Shown here piece after piece: positions 57,067 to 64,000 of a stretch of 64,000 nt of DNA. A program made the position numbers and the translations under genes. The stretch's first letter is position 1. Every line of letters begins with the position of its first letter. Below the pieces are notes generated by a model. The model saw nothing but the letters and a program-made list of their open reading frames with translations. It did no database searches and had not been told where the DNA came from. This stretch comes from Alphaproteobacteria bacterium (lineage in GTDB: Bacteria; Pseudomonadota; Alphaproteobacteria; Rhizobiales; Methyloligellaceae). The DNA lies in the NCBI GenBank assembly GCA_016869535.1, contig VGDX01000001.1, forward strand, positions 124,001 to 188,000, written 5' to 3'.

Positions 57067-57680
57067 CCAAGATCGTCGACGATAAAGAGGCGCAACGCCA
57101 TCGCGCCAAGATGGCCAATCGCAAGGTGCGCCAGGACGAGGAGCTTGCCGGCAAGACCAAGGAGAAGGGCCTGCTGATCGTCCATACCGGCACCGGCAAG
57201 GGTAAATCGACCGCGGCGTTTGGGCTTGCGCTCCGCATGCTCGGACGGGGGAAACGCGTCGGCGTGGTGCAGTTCATCAAAGGCGCCTGGCATAGTTCGG
57301 AACGCGACGCGCTCGCCAATTTCGGCGATCAGGTCGCGTGGTACTCGATGGGTGAAGGCTTTACCTGGGAAACGCAGGATCTCGCGCGCGACATTGCTGC
57401 CGCCGAGCGTGCCTGGGAAAAGGCGCAAGAGCTCATGGCCGATCAAAGCTTCGCGCTCGTCATTCTCGATGAGCTCAATATTGCGCTACGCTACGATTAT
57501 CTCGATCTCGACAAGGTGATCGCTACGCTTGGCGAGCGCCGTCCCGATCTGCATGTCGTGGTCACCGGTCGGAACGCGAAGCAGAAGTTGATCGACACCG
57601 CCGACCTCGTCACGGAAATGAACCTGGTCAAACACCACTTCGCCGCGGGCGTCAAAGCGCAAGCCGGCATCGAGTTCTGA
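57063..57680 (+). CDS. cobO: Cob(I)yrinic acid a,c-diamide adenosyltransferase
   Basis: 205 residues, BtuR/CobO type: [22 protein letters not shown] (unusual P-loop), [46 protein letters not shown] and [21 protein letters not shown]. Transfers the adenosyl group from ATP to cobalt. Two bases before cobQ. Confidence 0.97.
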   Translation: MTKIVDDKEAQRHRAKMANRKVRQDEELAGKTKEKGLLIVHTGTGKGKSTAAFGLALRMLGRGKRVGVVQFIKGAWHSSERDALANFGDQVAWYSMGEGFTWETQDLARDIAAAERAWEKAQELMADQSFALVILDELNIALRYDYLDLDKVIATLGERRPDLHVVVTGRNAKQKLIDTADLVTEMNLVKHHFAAGVKAQAGIEF

Positions 57681-57682
57681 TC

Positions 57683-59140
57683 GTGCCGGCCCGCGCGCTC
57701 ATGTTCCAGGGCACGGGCTCCGACGTCGGCAAGTCGCTGATCGTCGCAGGCCTGGCGCGGGCGCTTGTCGCGCGCGGGCTTAAAGTCGCGCCGTTCAAAC
57801 CGCAGAACATGTCCAACAATGCTGCCGTCACGGCGGACATTGGGGAGATCGGCCGGGCGCAGGCGCTACAGGCGCGGGCGGCGCGTATTGCCGCGAGCGT
57901 GCATATGAACCCGGTGCTGCTCAAGCCGCAAAGCGATGTCGGTGCGCAAATCGTGGTGCAAGGCCGCGTCTATGGCCGCGCCAACGCCGCTGACTTCCAG
58001 CGCCTCAAGCCCGAGCTTATGCCGTTCGTGCTGGAAAGTTTCGCCAAACTCAGGGGAGATGCGGACATCGTTCTGGTGGAAGGCGCCGGCAGCGCCTCTG
58101 AGATCAATCTCCGCGCCAACGACATCGCCAATATGGGCTTCGCCCGCGCCGCCGGCGTTCCCGTGGTGCTGATCGGCGACATCGAACGGGGCGGGGTGAT
58201 CGCGAGCCTGATCGGCACCAAGGCGGTGATCGATGCTGAAGATGCGGCGCTGATCCGCGGCTTTCTGGTCAACAAGTTTCGCGGCGACCCTGCGCTATTC
58301 GCTGACGGCATGGCGCGGGTCGCGGAGGCAACGGGCTGGGAGCCGCTCGGGCTCATCCCCTTCTTCGCCGAGGCGCGAAACCTGCCTGCGGAGGATGGGC
58401 TCGCCTTGAATGAAGCCGATATCGCCAAGCCGAACGCAAGCATCAGGATCGCGGTGCCGATCCTGCCGCATATCGCCAATTTCGACGACCTCGATCCGCT
58501 CGATGCCGAGCCCTCGGTTGACGTGGTGCGTGTGCGACCCGGCATGCCCATACCGGGCGATATTGATCTCATCGTGCTGCCCGGTTCCAAATCGACGGTC
58601 GGCGATCTCGAGGCTTTGCGCGAGGCTGGCTTCGACACCGACATCGCCGCGCATCTCCGCCGCGGCGGCATGGTGCTTGGCATGTGCGGCGGCTACCAGA
58701 TGCTTGGGAAAGTGCTGCACGACCCGCATGGCGTCGAGGGCCCGCCTGGCACCACGCAAGGGCTTGGCTTGCTCGATGTCGAAACCAGCTTCTTGCCGGA
58801 GAAGCGGCTGGCGAATGTCGCGGGAAGGAGTGTCGACGGCGCAAGCTATACCGGCTTCGAGATCCACAAAGGTGTAACCGACGGGCCTGACCGCGCACGG
58901 CCTTTCGGGCATCTCGCCGACGGCACCCTGGAAGGCGCGCAATCGGCAGATGGGCGCGTGATCGGCACTTACCTGCACGGCCTGTTTGTCGACGACGCTC
59001 AGCGTGCGGCGTGGCTCAAGCGTTTCGGCGGCAAGACGGAGATTGCCTATGACGCGGCGATCGAAGAGACGCTCGACAGGCTCGCCGCCCATCTTGAGAC
59101 CCATGTCGACATCGACCGTCTGTTTACAATGCCGAGGTGA
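57683..59140 (+). CDS. cobQ: Cobyric acid synthase
   Basis: 485 residues from a GTG start. N-terminal dethiobiotin-synthetase-like part ([56 protein letters not shown]) and C-terminal glutamine amidotransferase with Cys in [12 protein letters not shown] and TYLHGLF. Amidates b, d, e and g positions using glutamine and ATP. Its 3' end overlaps the 3' end of the antisense cobD by 17 bases. Confidence 0.97.
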   Translation: MPARALMFQGTGSDVGKSLIVAGLARALVARGLKVAPFKPQNMSNNAAVTADIGEIGRAQALQARAARIAASVHMNPVLLKPQSDVGAQIVVQGRVYGRANAADFQRLKPELMPFVLESFAKLRGDADIVLVEGAGSASEINLRANDIANMGFARAAGVPVVLIGDIERGGVIASLIGTKAVIDAEDAALIRGFLVNKFRGDPALFADGMARVAEATGWEPLGLIPFFAEARNLPAEDGLALNEADIAKPNASIRIAVPILPHIANFDDLDPLDAEPSVDVVRVRPGMPIPGDIDLIVLPGSKSTVGDLEALREAGFDTDIAAHLRRGGMVLGMCGGYQMLGKVLHDPHGVEGPPGTTQGLGLLDVETSFLPEKRLANVAGRSVDGASYTGFEIHKGVTDGPDRARPFGHLADGTLEGAQSADGRVIGTYLHGLFVDDAQRAAWLKRFGGKTEIAYDAAIEETLDRLAAHLETHVDIDRLFTMPR

Positions 59141-60089
59141 TCAGCGCGACCAGCAGAACGAGAGAGATGAGGAGACCGTTGGTACGGGCGTAGAGATTGA
59201 GCGCCGCGCGGATGTCGGCGATGGTGAGCTCGCGCCGGCCGTCGCCAAGCCATGCGCCGTCGGTTTCCGTGCCGTGATAGGAGCGGGGACCACCGAGCGA
59301 AATCCCGAGCGCGCCGGCCATAGCCGCCTCGGGGTAGCCGGCATTGGACGAAACATGCTTAGGGCCGTCACGCCACGCCGAACGCCACGCGGCGCTTCCC
59401 GAAGCCCCTTTGGTGATGGCGGCGCCCGCGGCGAAGAGCATTGCCGAGAGACGCGATGCCGGGAAATTGGCGATATCGTCGAGTTTCGCCGCCGTGCGCC
59501 CGAAGTCACGGTGGCGCTCGGTGCGATGGCCGATCATGCTGTCGGCGGTATTGATCGCCTTATAAAGTGCGGCTCCCGGGAGGCTTGCGAGCACCATGAA
59601 GAAAGACGGCGCCACCACCGCATCGGAGAAATTTTCGGCCAGGCTCTCGATCGCGGCGCGGGCAATTCCCGCTTGGTCGAGGCTCGCGGTATCGCGTCCG
59701 ACGATTTTCGCGACCGCCATGCGTCCGGCCTCGACACCACCTTCCTCGAGCGCATCGGCGACACTTGCGACATGGCTGAACAGGCTCCGCTGGGCGATCA
59801 AGGTGCTGGCAACCAGCGCGAGGGCGAAGAAGCCAAGCGGAAGCAGCAGAAGCGTTCGCTCCACCATAAACGAGATGAGACCGACCACCACGAGCAAGAT
59901 CAGCAAGGCGATCGACCCTGCCCTGCGACGTGCTTCGGCGCCGGCATTCTCGCGATTGAGCTTGGTGTCCAGCCAGTCGATCAGTCTGCCCATCCATGTG
60001 ACGGGATGGCCGATCGCCTTTGCGAGCCGGTCGGGATAGCCGATCATGAGCTCGATCAGCAAAGCGATGAAGGTAAGCGGCGCCCCCAT
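59124..60089 (-). CDS. cobD: Adenosylcobinamide-phosphate synthase
   Basis: 321 residues, four or more membrane helices, CobD/CbiB family: [76 protein letters not shown] and the C-terminal repeat-like [18 protein letters not shown]. Attaches the aminopropanol arm. Start ATG 60089 has AGGGGG 8 bases upstream, inside cobC. Antisense to the rest of the right operon, with a start that interlocks with cobC in CATG (60087-60090). Confidence 0.96.
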   Translation of the reverse strand: MGAPLTFIALLIELMIGYPDRLAKAIGHPVTWMGRLIDWLDTKLNRENAGAEARRRAGSIALLILLVVVGLISFMVERTLLLLPLGFFALALVASTLIAQRSLFSHVASVADALEEGGVEAGRMAVAKIVGRDTASLDQAGIARAAIESLAENFSDAVVAPSFFMVLASLPGAALYKAINTADSMIGHRTERHRDFGRTAAKLDDIANFPASRLSAMLFAAGAAITKGASGSAAWRSAWRDGPKHVSSNAGYPEAAMAGALGISLGGPRSYHGTETDGAWLGDGRRELTIADIRAALNLYARTNGLLISLVLLVALITSAL

Positions 60090-61113
60090 GGAAATATCCC
60101 CCTCACTCGCGCCTCTTTACCATGGCGGCGATCTCACCGCCGCACGGAAGCTGTTTCCCGGCGCGCCTGAACCTTTCCTCGATCTTTCAACCGGGATCAA
60201 TCCAAATCCCTATCTGGTTCCTCCGCTCGACGCAGATTTGTGGACCAAACTGCCGGAGCCGCAGGACGTATCACGTCTCGCGATGATCGCGGCGAAAGCT
60301 TATGGCGCGCCATCGGCCGCACATGCGGTGGTATCTCCAGGCACGCAGATTTTGATGGCGCTTGCCGTATGTTTGGTGCCGCCGGGCCGGGCCGCAATTC
60401 TCGGGCCGACTTATGCCGAGCATGCGCGCGTGGCGCGGATTGCAGGGCATCAGGTTACCGAAACCGCCACTGTCGAAGACCTCGGATCGGCCGATCTCGC
60501 CATCGTGGTCAATCCGAACAATCCTGACGGGCGTGTCGTCGCCAAAGAGATGCTGCTGGCGATTGCCGATCAACTCCGTCAACGCGGCGGTCTGCTCATC
60601 GTCGATGAAGCGTTTATGGATGCCGGTCCGAACGCGGCAAGCCTTGGTGATGCGATCGAGGCCGGCGGCATCATCGTGCTGCGCTCTTTCGGCAAGTTCT
60701 ACGGCCTGCCCGGTTTGAGACTGAGCTTTGCCCTGACGAGCGAAGTGATTGCCGCGCGTCTCGCGGCTTCGCTCGGGCCATGGCCGGTTTCCGGCGCGGC
60801 GCTTGACATCGGCATGGCGGCCTTGGCCGACAAGACATGGCGGGAAGCAACGCGCAGATCCCTGGCTCAGTCGGCAGGACGGCTCGATGCGATGCTCACC
60901 AAGGCGAAGTTCGAGATCGTGGGCGGCACGACGCTGTTCCGCCTCGCGCGATCGTCACAGGCTTCGGAAGTATTTCAGCATCTCGGTCGTGCCGGCATCC
61001 TTACCCGCCGCTTCGCCGAACAGAAGTCATGGCTCCGCTTCGGACTTCCCGGTAGCGAGACAGAATGGGAGCGTTTCGGCGCCGCGCTCGCCTCCTTTGC
61101 GGAGCGATCGTGA
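60088..61113 (+). CDS. cobC: L-threonine-O-3-phosphate decarboxylase
   Basis: 341 residues from ATG 60088 (a start at 60046 inside cobD is less conserved). Class II-type aminotransferase fold: YHGGDLTAARKLFPGAPEPFLDLSTGINP, NPNNPDGRVV, DEAFMD, and the PLP-binding Lys in RSFGKFYGLPGLRLSF. Makes (R)-1-amino-2-propanol phosphate for CobD. Right-most gene of the cluster. AAGGT is 13 bases before the start, inside cobD. Confidence 0.94.
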   Translation: MEISPSLAPLYHGGDLTAARKLFPGAPEPFLDLSTGINPNPYLVPPLDADLWTKLPEPQDVSRLAMIAAKAYGAPSAAHAVVSPGTQILMALAVCLVPPGRAAILGPTYAEHARVARIAGHQVTETATVEDLGSADLAIVVNPNNPDGRVVAKEMLLAIADQLRQRGGLLIVDEAFMDAGPNAASLGDAIEAGGIIVLRSFGKFYGLPGLRLSFALTSEVIAARLAASLGPWPVSGAALDIGMAALADKTWREATRRSLAQSAGRLDAMLTKAKFEIVGGTTLFRLARSSQASEVFQHLGRAGILTRRFAEQKSWLRFGLPGSETEWERFGAALASFAERS

Positions 61114-61120
61114 TTAGCGG

Positions 61121-61342
61121 CTAATGCGCCCAGCGCCTCGTATGCTGCTGGGTCGCTTCGATCTCGCCCTGCACGTCTTCCGGTAGGAGTCTGGCGATGA
61201 CCCCCATGGCGAGCTCGACGGAGATGTCGCTAGCGCCGCACTCTTTCAACTGTTCGCGCAGCCAGCCGTAAATCTCCTCGTCGCCGGACTTGAGACCGAC
61301 GGCGATCTCTTCAAGCATCTGCACCAGCGATTCGCCTGCCAT
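61121..61342 (-). CDS. Small hypothetical protein
   Basis: 73 residues from ATG 61342 (GGGGGA just upstream; another ATG four codons earlier). Predicted mostly helical and acidic: SLVQMLEEIAVGLKSGDEEIYGWLREQLKECG then ISVELAMGVIARLLPEDVQGE. No membrane segment, one Cys. I do not recognise a family. It is convergent with cobC, 7 bases between ends. Codon use and SD support a real gene, but this is weak evidence. Confidence 0.5.
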   Translation of the reverse strand: MAGESLVQMLEEIAVGLKSGDEEIYGWLREQLKECGASDISVELAMGVIARLLPEDVQGEIEATQQHTRRWAH

Positions 61343-61474
61343 TGCGTCCCCCATCGGCCGAGCCCATCAGGCTCTTGCTTCGGTCACGCCTTCTTGGTGC
61401 TTCCCCGACTCAAGATCATACTCGCTTTCGCGGCGCGGAACGTTGCCGGTCAGCAACAGTGGCGAGACTTTTCG

Positions 61475-62248
61475 CTAGTCCTCGCCGGGACCGACGAAGG
61501 GTATCGGCTTGATCGAGGCGGTGGTGGTGAGATCGCCTGGGGCTTCGGCCACCGGGATGCCGCCCCGGCTTGGCTGGGGCCGGCAATAATGGCGGCCGCG
61601 CGAGGCGTTGTTGACCAGGAGGTCCACATGGATGTGGTTGTAATGGTAGCGGTCACTGCCTGGCCCGAGCACGGTGAAGAATTCGGCACAGGCGCCGGCG
61701 AACGCCTCCTGCAAGAAGGCGCGCTCACGGGGGGTGCCGCGCCACCAACCCTTGACCACGGTGATGACCTGGCCGTTGGCGAGGCGGAAGCCGGCAATGT
61801 CGAGCGCGTTACCGAAGGAATGCTCCGAGAGGCGTCCCCTCCGGCTGCCGTTGCGCCCGCGGCAGTTATATGAGGCGATCTGCTTGATCTCCACCACCGG
61901 CATGCCGAATTGGCGATGGGCGGCCGGTTGCACCGACTTCTGGACCCAGCGATCGAGCGCCGCCGTCATGGGACAGCCGATGGTCGCCGTGGGCGTGACC
62001 ATGACCCTGCCGCCACCGGTGCCTGACACTTTGAGGGGCGCCTGGAGCCCGCAGGCACTTGGGCCTTTCAGCCGAGATCCGGCCTGAACGTAGGACGAGG
62101 CCCTGACCACACCGCTTTTCAGGCAGGACTCTTCCACCCGGTCGCGCCATTCAGCCCGCGATTCGTAAGGCGCACCGCCCCCGCCGCAGCCGTTAAGGCC
62201 TGCCGCCATGACGAGGACGGCCATGAGATACGCAATACGAAGCCCCAT
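61475..62248 (-). CDS. Extensin-like C-terminal domain lipoprotein
   Basis: 257 residues from ATG 62248. Lipoprotein signal MGLRIAYLMAVLVMAAGLNGC with lipobox LNGC, then the Extensin_C (DUF6 type) metallo-domain: CGLQAPLKVSG, TATIGCPMTAALDRWVQKSV, YNCRGRNGSRRGRLSEHSFGNALDIAGF with His and Asp ligands of a D-Ala-D-Ala-peptidase-like fold, and YHYNHIHVDLL near the end. This resembles VanY/MepA-like wall peptidases, so envelope peptidoglycan hydrolysis is plausible. Common in Hyphomicrobiales. Confidence 0.88.
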   Translation of the reverse strand: MGLRIAYLMAVLVMAAGLNGCGGGGAPYESRAEWRDRVEESCLKSGVVRASSYVQAGSRLKGPSACGLQAPLKVSGTGGGRVMVTPTATIGCPMTAALDRWVQKSVQPAAHRQFGMPVVEIKQIASYNCRGRNGSRRGRLSEHSFGNALDIAGFRLANGQVITVVKGWWRGTPRERAFLQEAFAGACAEFFTVLGPGSDRYHYNHIHVDLLVNNASRGRHYCRPQPSRGGIPVAEAPGDLTTTASIKPIPFVGPGED

Positions 62249-62350
62249 AGCCCCGAAATTGGAGCAAGGGTCTGAACAATCCTTCAATACGGTCAGGATC
62301 GGGCGTTAGGGCGCTAACGGAGAAGGAGAATCAGACCAAAAGGCATGAAA

Positions 62351-62380
62351 AACCCCGGCCGAGCGGGCTCGACCGGGGTT
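62351..62380 (-). terminator. Terminator of the 36-residue lipoprotein gene
   Basis: AACCCCGG and CCGGGGTT flank an inner GAGC/GCTC pairing, giving a strong hairpin 45 bases after the small gene's stop. On the minus strand it is followed by TTTCATGCCTTTT. It also separates that gene from the extensin-like gene. Confidence 0.7.
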
Positions 62381-62425
62381 GGCACATGCCGGAGAGATAT
62401 TTTTGAAGGGCTATCTCGTCGTCGT

Positions 62426-62536
62426 TTAACCGAGCTTCAACGGCTCTGTCACGACGGCCTTTTCATGATGACCAAAGCAGCCACCAAGACCGATCGCAGC
62501 CGAAAGAACAATCGCGATTGCAAAAAAGACACGCAT
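62426..62536 (-). CDS. Tiny lipoprotein, 36 residues
   Basis: A short frame on the minus strand from ATG 62536 to TAA at 62426. The peptide is a signal sequence MRVFFAIAIVLSAAIGLGGC with lipobox LGGC (lipidated Cys20) plus a 16-residue tail, FGHHEKAVVTEPLKLG. Supported by the lipobox, by GGGGGAT a few bases upstream and by a terminator just after the gene. Resembles the entericidin-like or other mini-lipoproteins of Hyphomicrobiales only in form; function unknown. Confidence 0.7.
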   Translation of the reverse strand: MRVFFAIAIVLSAAIGLGGCFGHHEKAVVTEPLKLG

Positions 62537-62647
62537 GGCTATCCCCCGTTCCCCAGTAATTTCTGGAATCGAATATAACCATTTCTGCGCGGAATGCTGT
62601 GACACTTAAGCCACGCTCGGACCAAAATTAGGGGCCGACCGGCCGGC

Positions 62648-64000
62648 CTAACCAATCCCCAGAGCCTTGCGTGCCTTGGCCGTAAACGATTGACGGGTCG
62701 AGAAAAATCCCTCCCAAGGGTCGCCTTTCAGCTTCCTGAGACGGGTGGGCAGGGTTTTGAGACTGTAGGGCGCTGCCGATTTCAGACCTTTCAGCTCGTC
62801 CCAGCGCAGCGGGCAAGCGACCGGCGCGCCGGGCTTTGCCCGGGTCGAATAATTGACGATGGACGAGCCCCCGCGCTGATTGCGCAGATAATCGACGAAA
62901 ATCTTGCCGATTCGCGTGCGTTTCAACGGATTGGCGGTGTAGCGGTCGGGCCTGGCTGAGACGAGCGCGTCGGCGACCGCCTTGGCGAAGGCTTTGACCT
63001 CCGGCCAGCCTTCCTTGGGCGTGAGCGGCGCCACGAGATGCAGCCCCTTGCCGCCGGTCGATCTCAGGAAGCTCTTCAAGCCGAGGTCTGAGAGAAAATC
63101 GCGCACTTCGATCGCCGCGGCTTTCAGCATGGGAAGGGGGAGATCCTCGTCGGGGTCGAGGTCGAACACGATGCGGTCCGGCTTGTCGATATGCTTTAGC
63201 GACACGCCCCAATCGTGAATCTCGAGCGTGCCGATTTGCACCAACCCGAGCAGGCCCTTCTCGTTGTCGATATAGAGATAGGGTTTCTTGCTCTCGCCGC
63301 CCGCGATGGGAATCTGCTTGATCGCCTCGCTCATGCCTTTCATGGCGTGGCGCTGGAAGAAATGCTGCCCTTGGATCCCGTCGGGACAGCGCACCAGGCT
63401 GATCGGGCGCTTGGCGACATAGGCGAGGATATCGGGCGCGATGCTCTCGTAATATCGCGCAACGTCGATCTTGGTGAGGCCGGCATCAGGGTAATAAATT
63501 TTGTCGGGATTGGTGAGCCTGATACCGTCGAGCACGGGTCCGTCTTGTTTGGCGCTCGCTTTAGCCATGCCGGTCTCCTCATCTTCGCTCTGCTCGCTAT
63601 GCACCTCGCGCGCCTTCTTGTCGTCGCGCAAGCCCTGAAAGCTCGGATGGCGCAGTCGGCCGTCACGCGTCTTCTCGGTGAAAGCAATTTGCGCCACGAG
63701 CTTGGGCTCAAGCCACACCGCGTCCTTGCGTTCCTCGCGCGGCACCTCCTCGAAGGCTGAGGTCTGCCGTTCGAGCGGCTTGAATGTCTTGGCGAGGTTT
63801 CGGAAATCGGACCCGTCGAACCCCGTGCCGACCTTGCCCGCATAGATCAACTTGCCATCGGCGAACGTTCCGAGCAGCAGCGAGGAGAAGGGCTTGCCCC
63901 GCACCTCCGATCGGCTATAGCCGCCGACCACGAACTCATCGCGCTGGTTGCATTTGATCTTGAGCCAGTCCCGGCTGCGTCCCGAGCGATAGGGCGCATC
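62648..64000 (-). CDS. ligD: ATP-dependent DNA ligase D (LigD), N-terminus outside window
   Basis: Partial gene; the frame is open to base 64000, giving at least 450 residues. The visible upstream part is the end of a ligase domain, PYRSGRSRDWLKIKC (nucleotidyltransferase motif V region) and the OB-fold GKVGTGFDGSDFRNLAK. After a linker (about 115-140 from 63931) comes the archaeo-eukaryotic primase-like polymerase domain: ISLVRCPDGIQGQHFFQRHAMKG, GTLEIHDWGVSLKHIDKPDRIVFDLDPDE with catalytic Asp residues, and STGGKGLHLVAPL. LigD works with Ku in non-homologous end joining. A phosphoesterase domain may lie outside; ku is not in the window. Confidence 0.95.
   Translation of the reverse strand, partial: DAPYRSGRSRDWLKIKCNQRDEFVVGGYSRSEVRGKPFSSLLLGTFADGKLIYAGKVGTGFDGSDFRNLAKTFKPLERQTSAFEEVPREERKDAVWLEPKLVAQIAFTEKTRDGRLRHPSFQGLRDDKKAREVHSEQSEDEETGMAKASAKQDGPVLDGIRLTNPDKIYYPDAGLTKIDVARYYESIAPDILAYVAKRPISLVRCPDGIQGQHFFQRHAMKGMSEAIKQIPIAGGESKKPYLYIDNEKGLLGLVQIGTLEIHDWGVSLKHIDKPDRIVFDLDPDEDLPLPMLKAAAIEVRDFLSDLGLKSFLRSTGGKGLHLVAPLTPKEGWPEVKAFAKAVADALVSARPDRYTANPLKRTRIGKIFVDYLRNQRGGSSIVNYSTRAKPGAPVACPLRWDELKGLKSAAPYSLKTLPTRLRKLKGDPWEGFFSTRQSFTAKARKALGIG

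Noticed and set aside
62345-62578. 77-codon plus-strand frame at the small lipoprotein gene
   Set aside because: It reads through the terminator hairpin and is antisense to the lipoprotein gene, which has a lipobox and an SD.

Overview
The window is a GC-rich chromosomal segment from an alphaproteobacterium, most likely of the order Hyphomicrobiales (Rhizobiales). The evidence is gene order and families: Trm112 - Lon-like - thioredoxin/TPR; tsaD divergent from hemC-hemD-Mic60-HemY; rsmB - heparinase II/III - purH; and the aerobic, Pseudomonas denitrificans-type cob pathway. I cannot fix a genus. Identifications rest on protein motifs read by eye; no database search was run.

Layout. 1-7.4 kb: a cut-off class I/II aminotransferase, the glnK-amtB nitrogen pair, tesB, a UbiH-type hydroxylase and the Trm112/Lon-like/CnoX group, then a prolyl-tRNA editing protein. 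7.5-11.8 kb: one 1421-residue secreted protein with four DUF11-like domains, Cys-rich EGF-like modules and 138-bp tandem repeats. 12-14 kb: tRNA-Gly followed by a decayed prophage piece, in which a Toprim/VapE-like gene and phage structural genes are truncated into each other. 14-19.8 kb: an L,D-transpeptidase, LemA, two TPM-domain proteins and a UMF1-type transporter. 19.8-36.6 kb: housekeeping genes (purH, rsmB, htpX, a globin, acs, gpsA, tsaD, hemC, hemD, Mic60, HemY). 36.7-41.2 kb: tRNA-Thr, a Tat-exported deaminase, a YcbB-like L,D-transpeptidase and, 4 bp away tail to tail, an unusual fusion of a YkuD domain to a MurC/Mpl-type ligase with no signal peptide.

41.2-61.1 kb is a nearly gapless B12 cluster. 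Two back-to-back sigma70-like promoters at 55587-55664 each feed a cobalamin riboswitch. The left arm reads DUF1636-cobW-cobN-cobG-cobH-cobI-cobJ, then (across the reversed cobK) cobL-cobM-cobB, then (across the reversed cobT) cobS. The right arm reads hupE-cobP-cobO-cobQ, then (across the reversed cobD) cobC. cobK and cobD are each antisense islands with no intergenic space on either side: 3' ends overlap the upstream operon gene and starts interlock with the downstream gene. This mirrored 'noncontiguous operon' layout is one of the two most interesting signals here. The other is the YkuD-Mur ligase fusion, which may join two consecutive cytoplasmic steps of peptidoglycan recycling.

61.1-64 kb: a small unknown protein, an extensin-like lipoprotein, a 36-residue lipoprotein too short for ordinary gene calling, and the C-terminal part of a LigD-type ligase/polymerase cut by the window edge.
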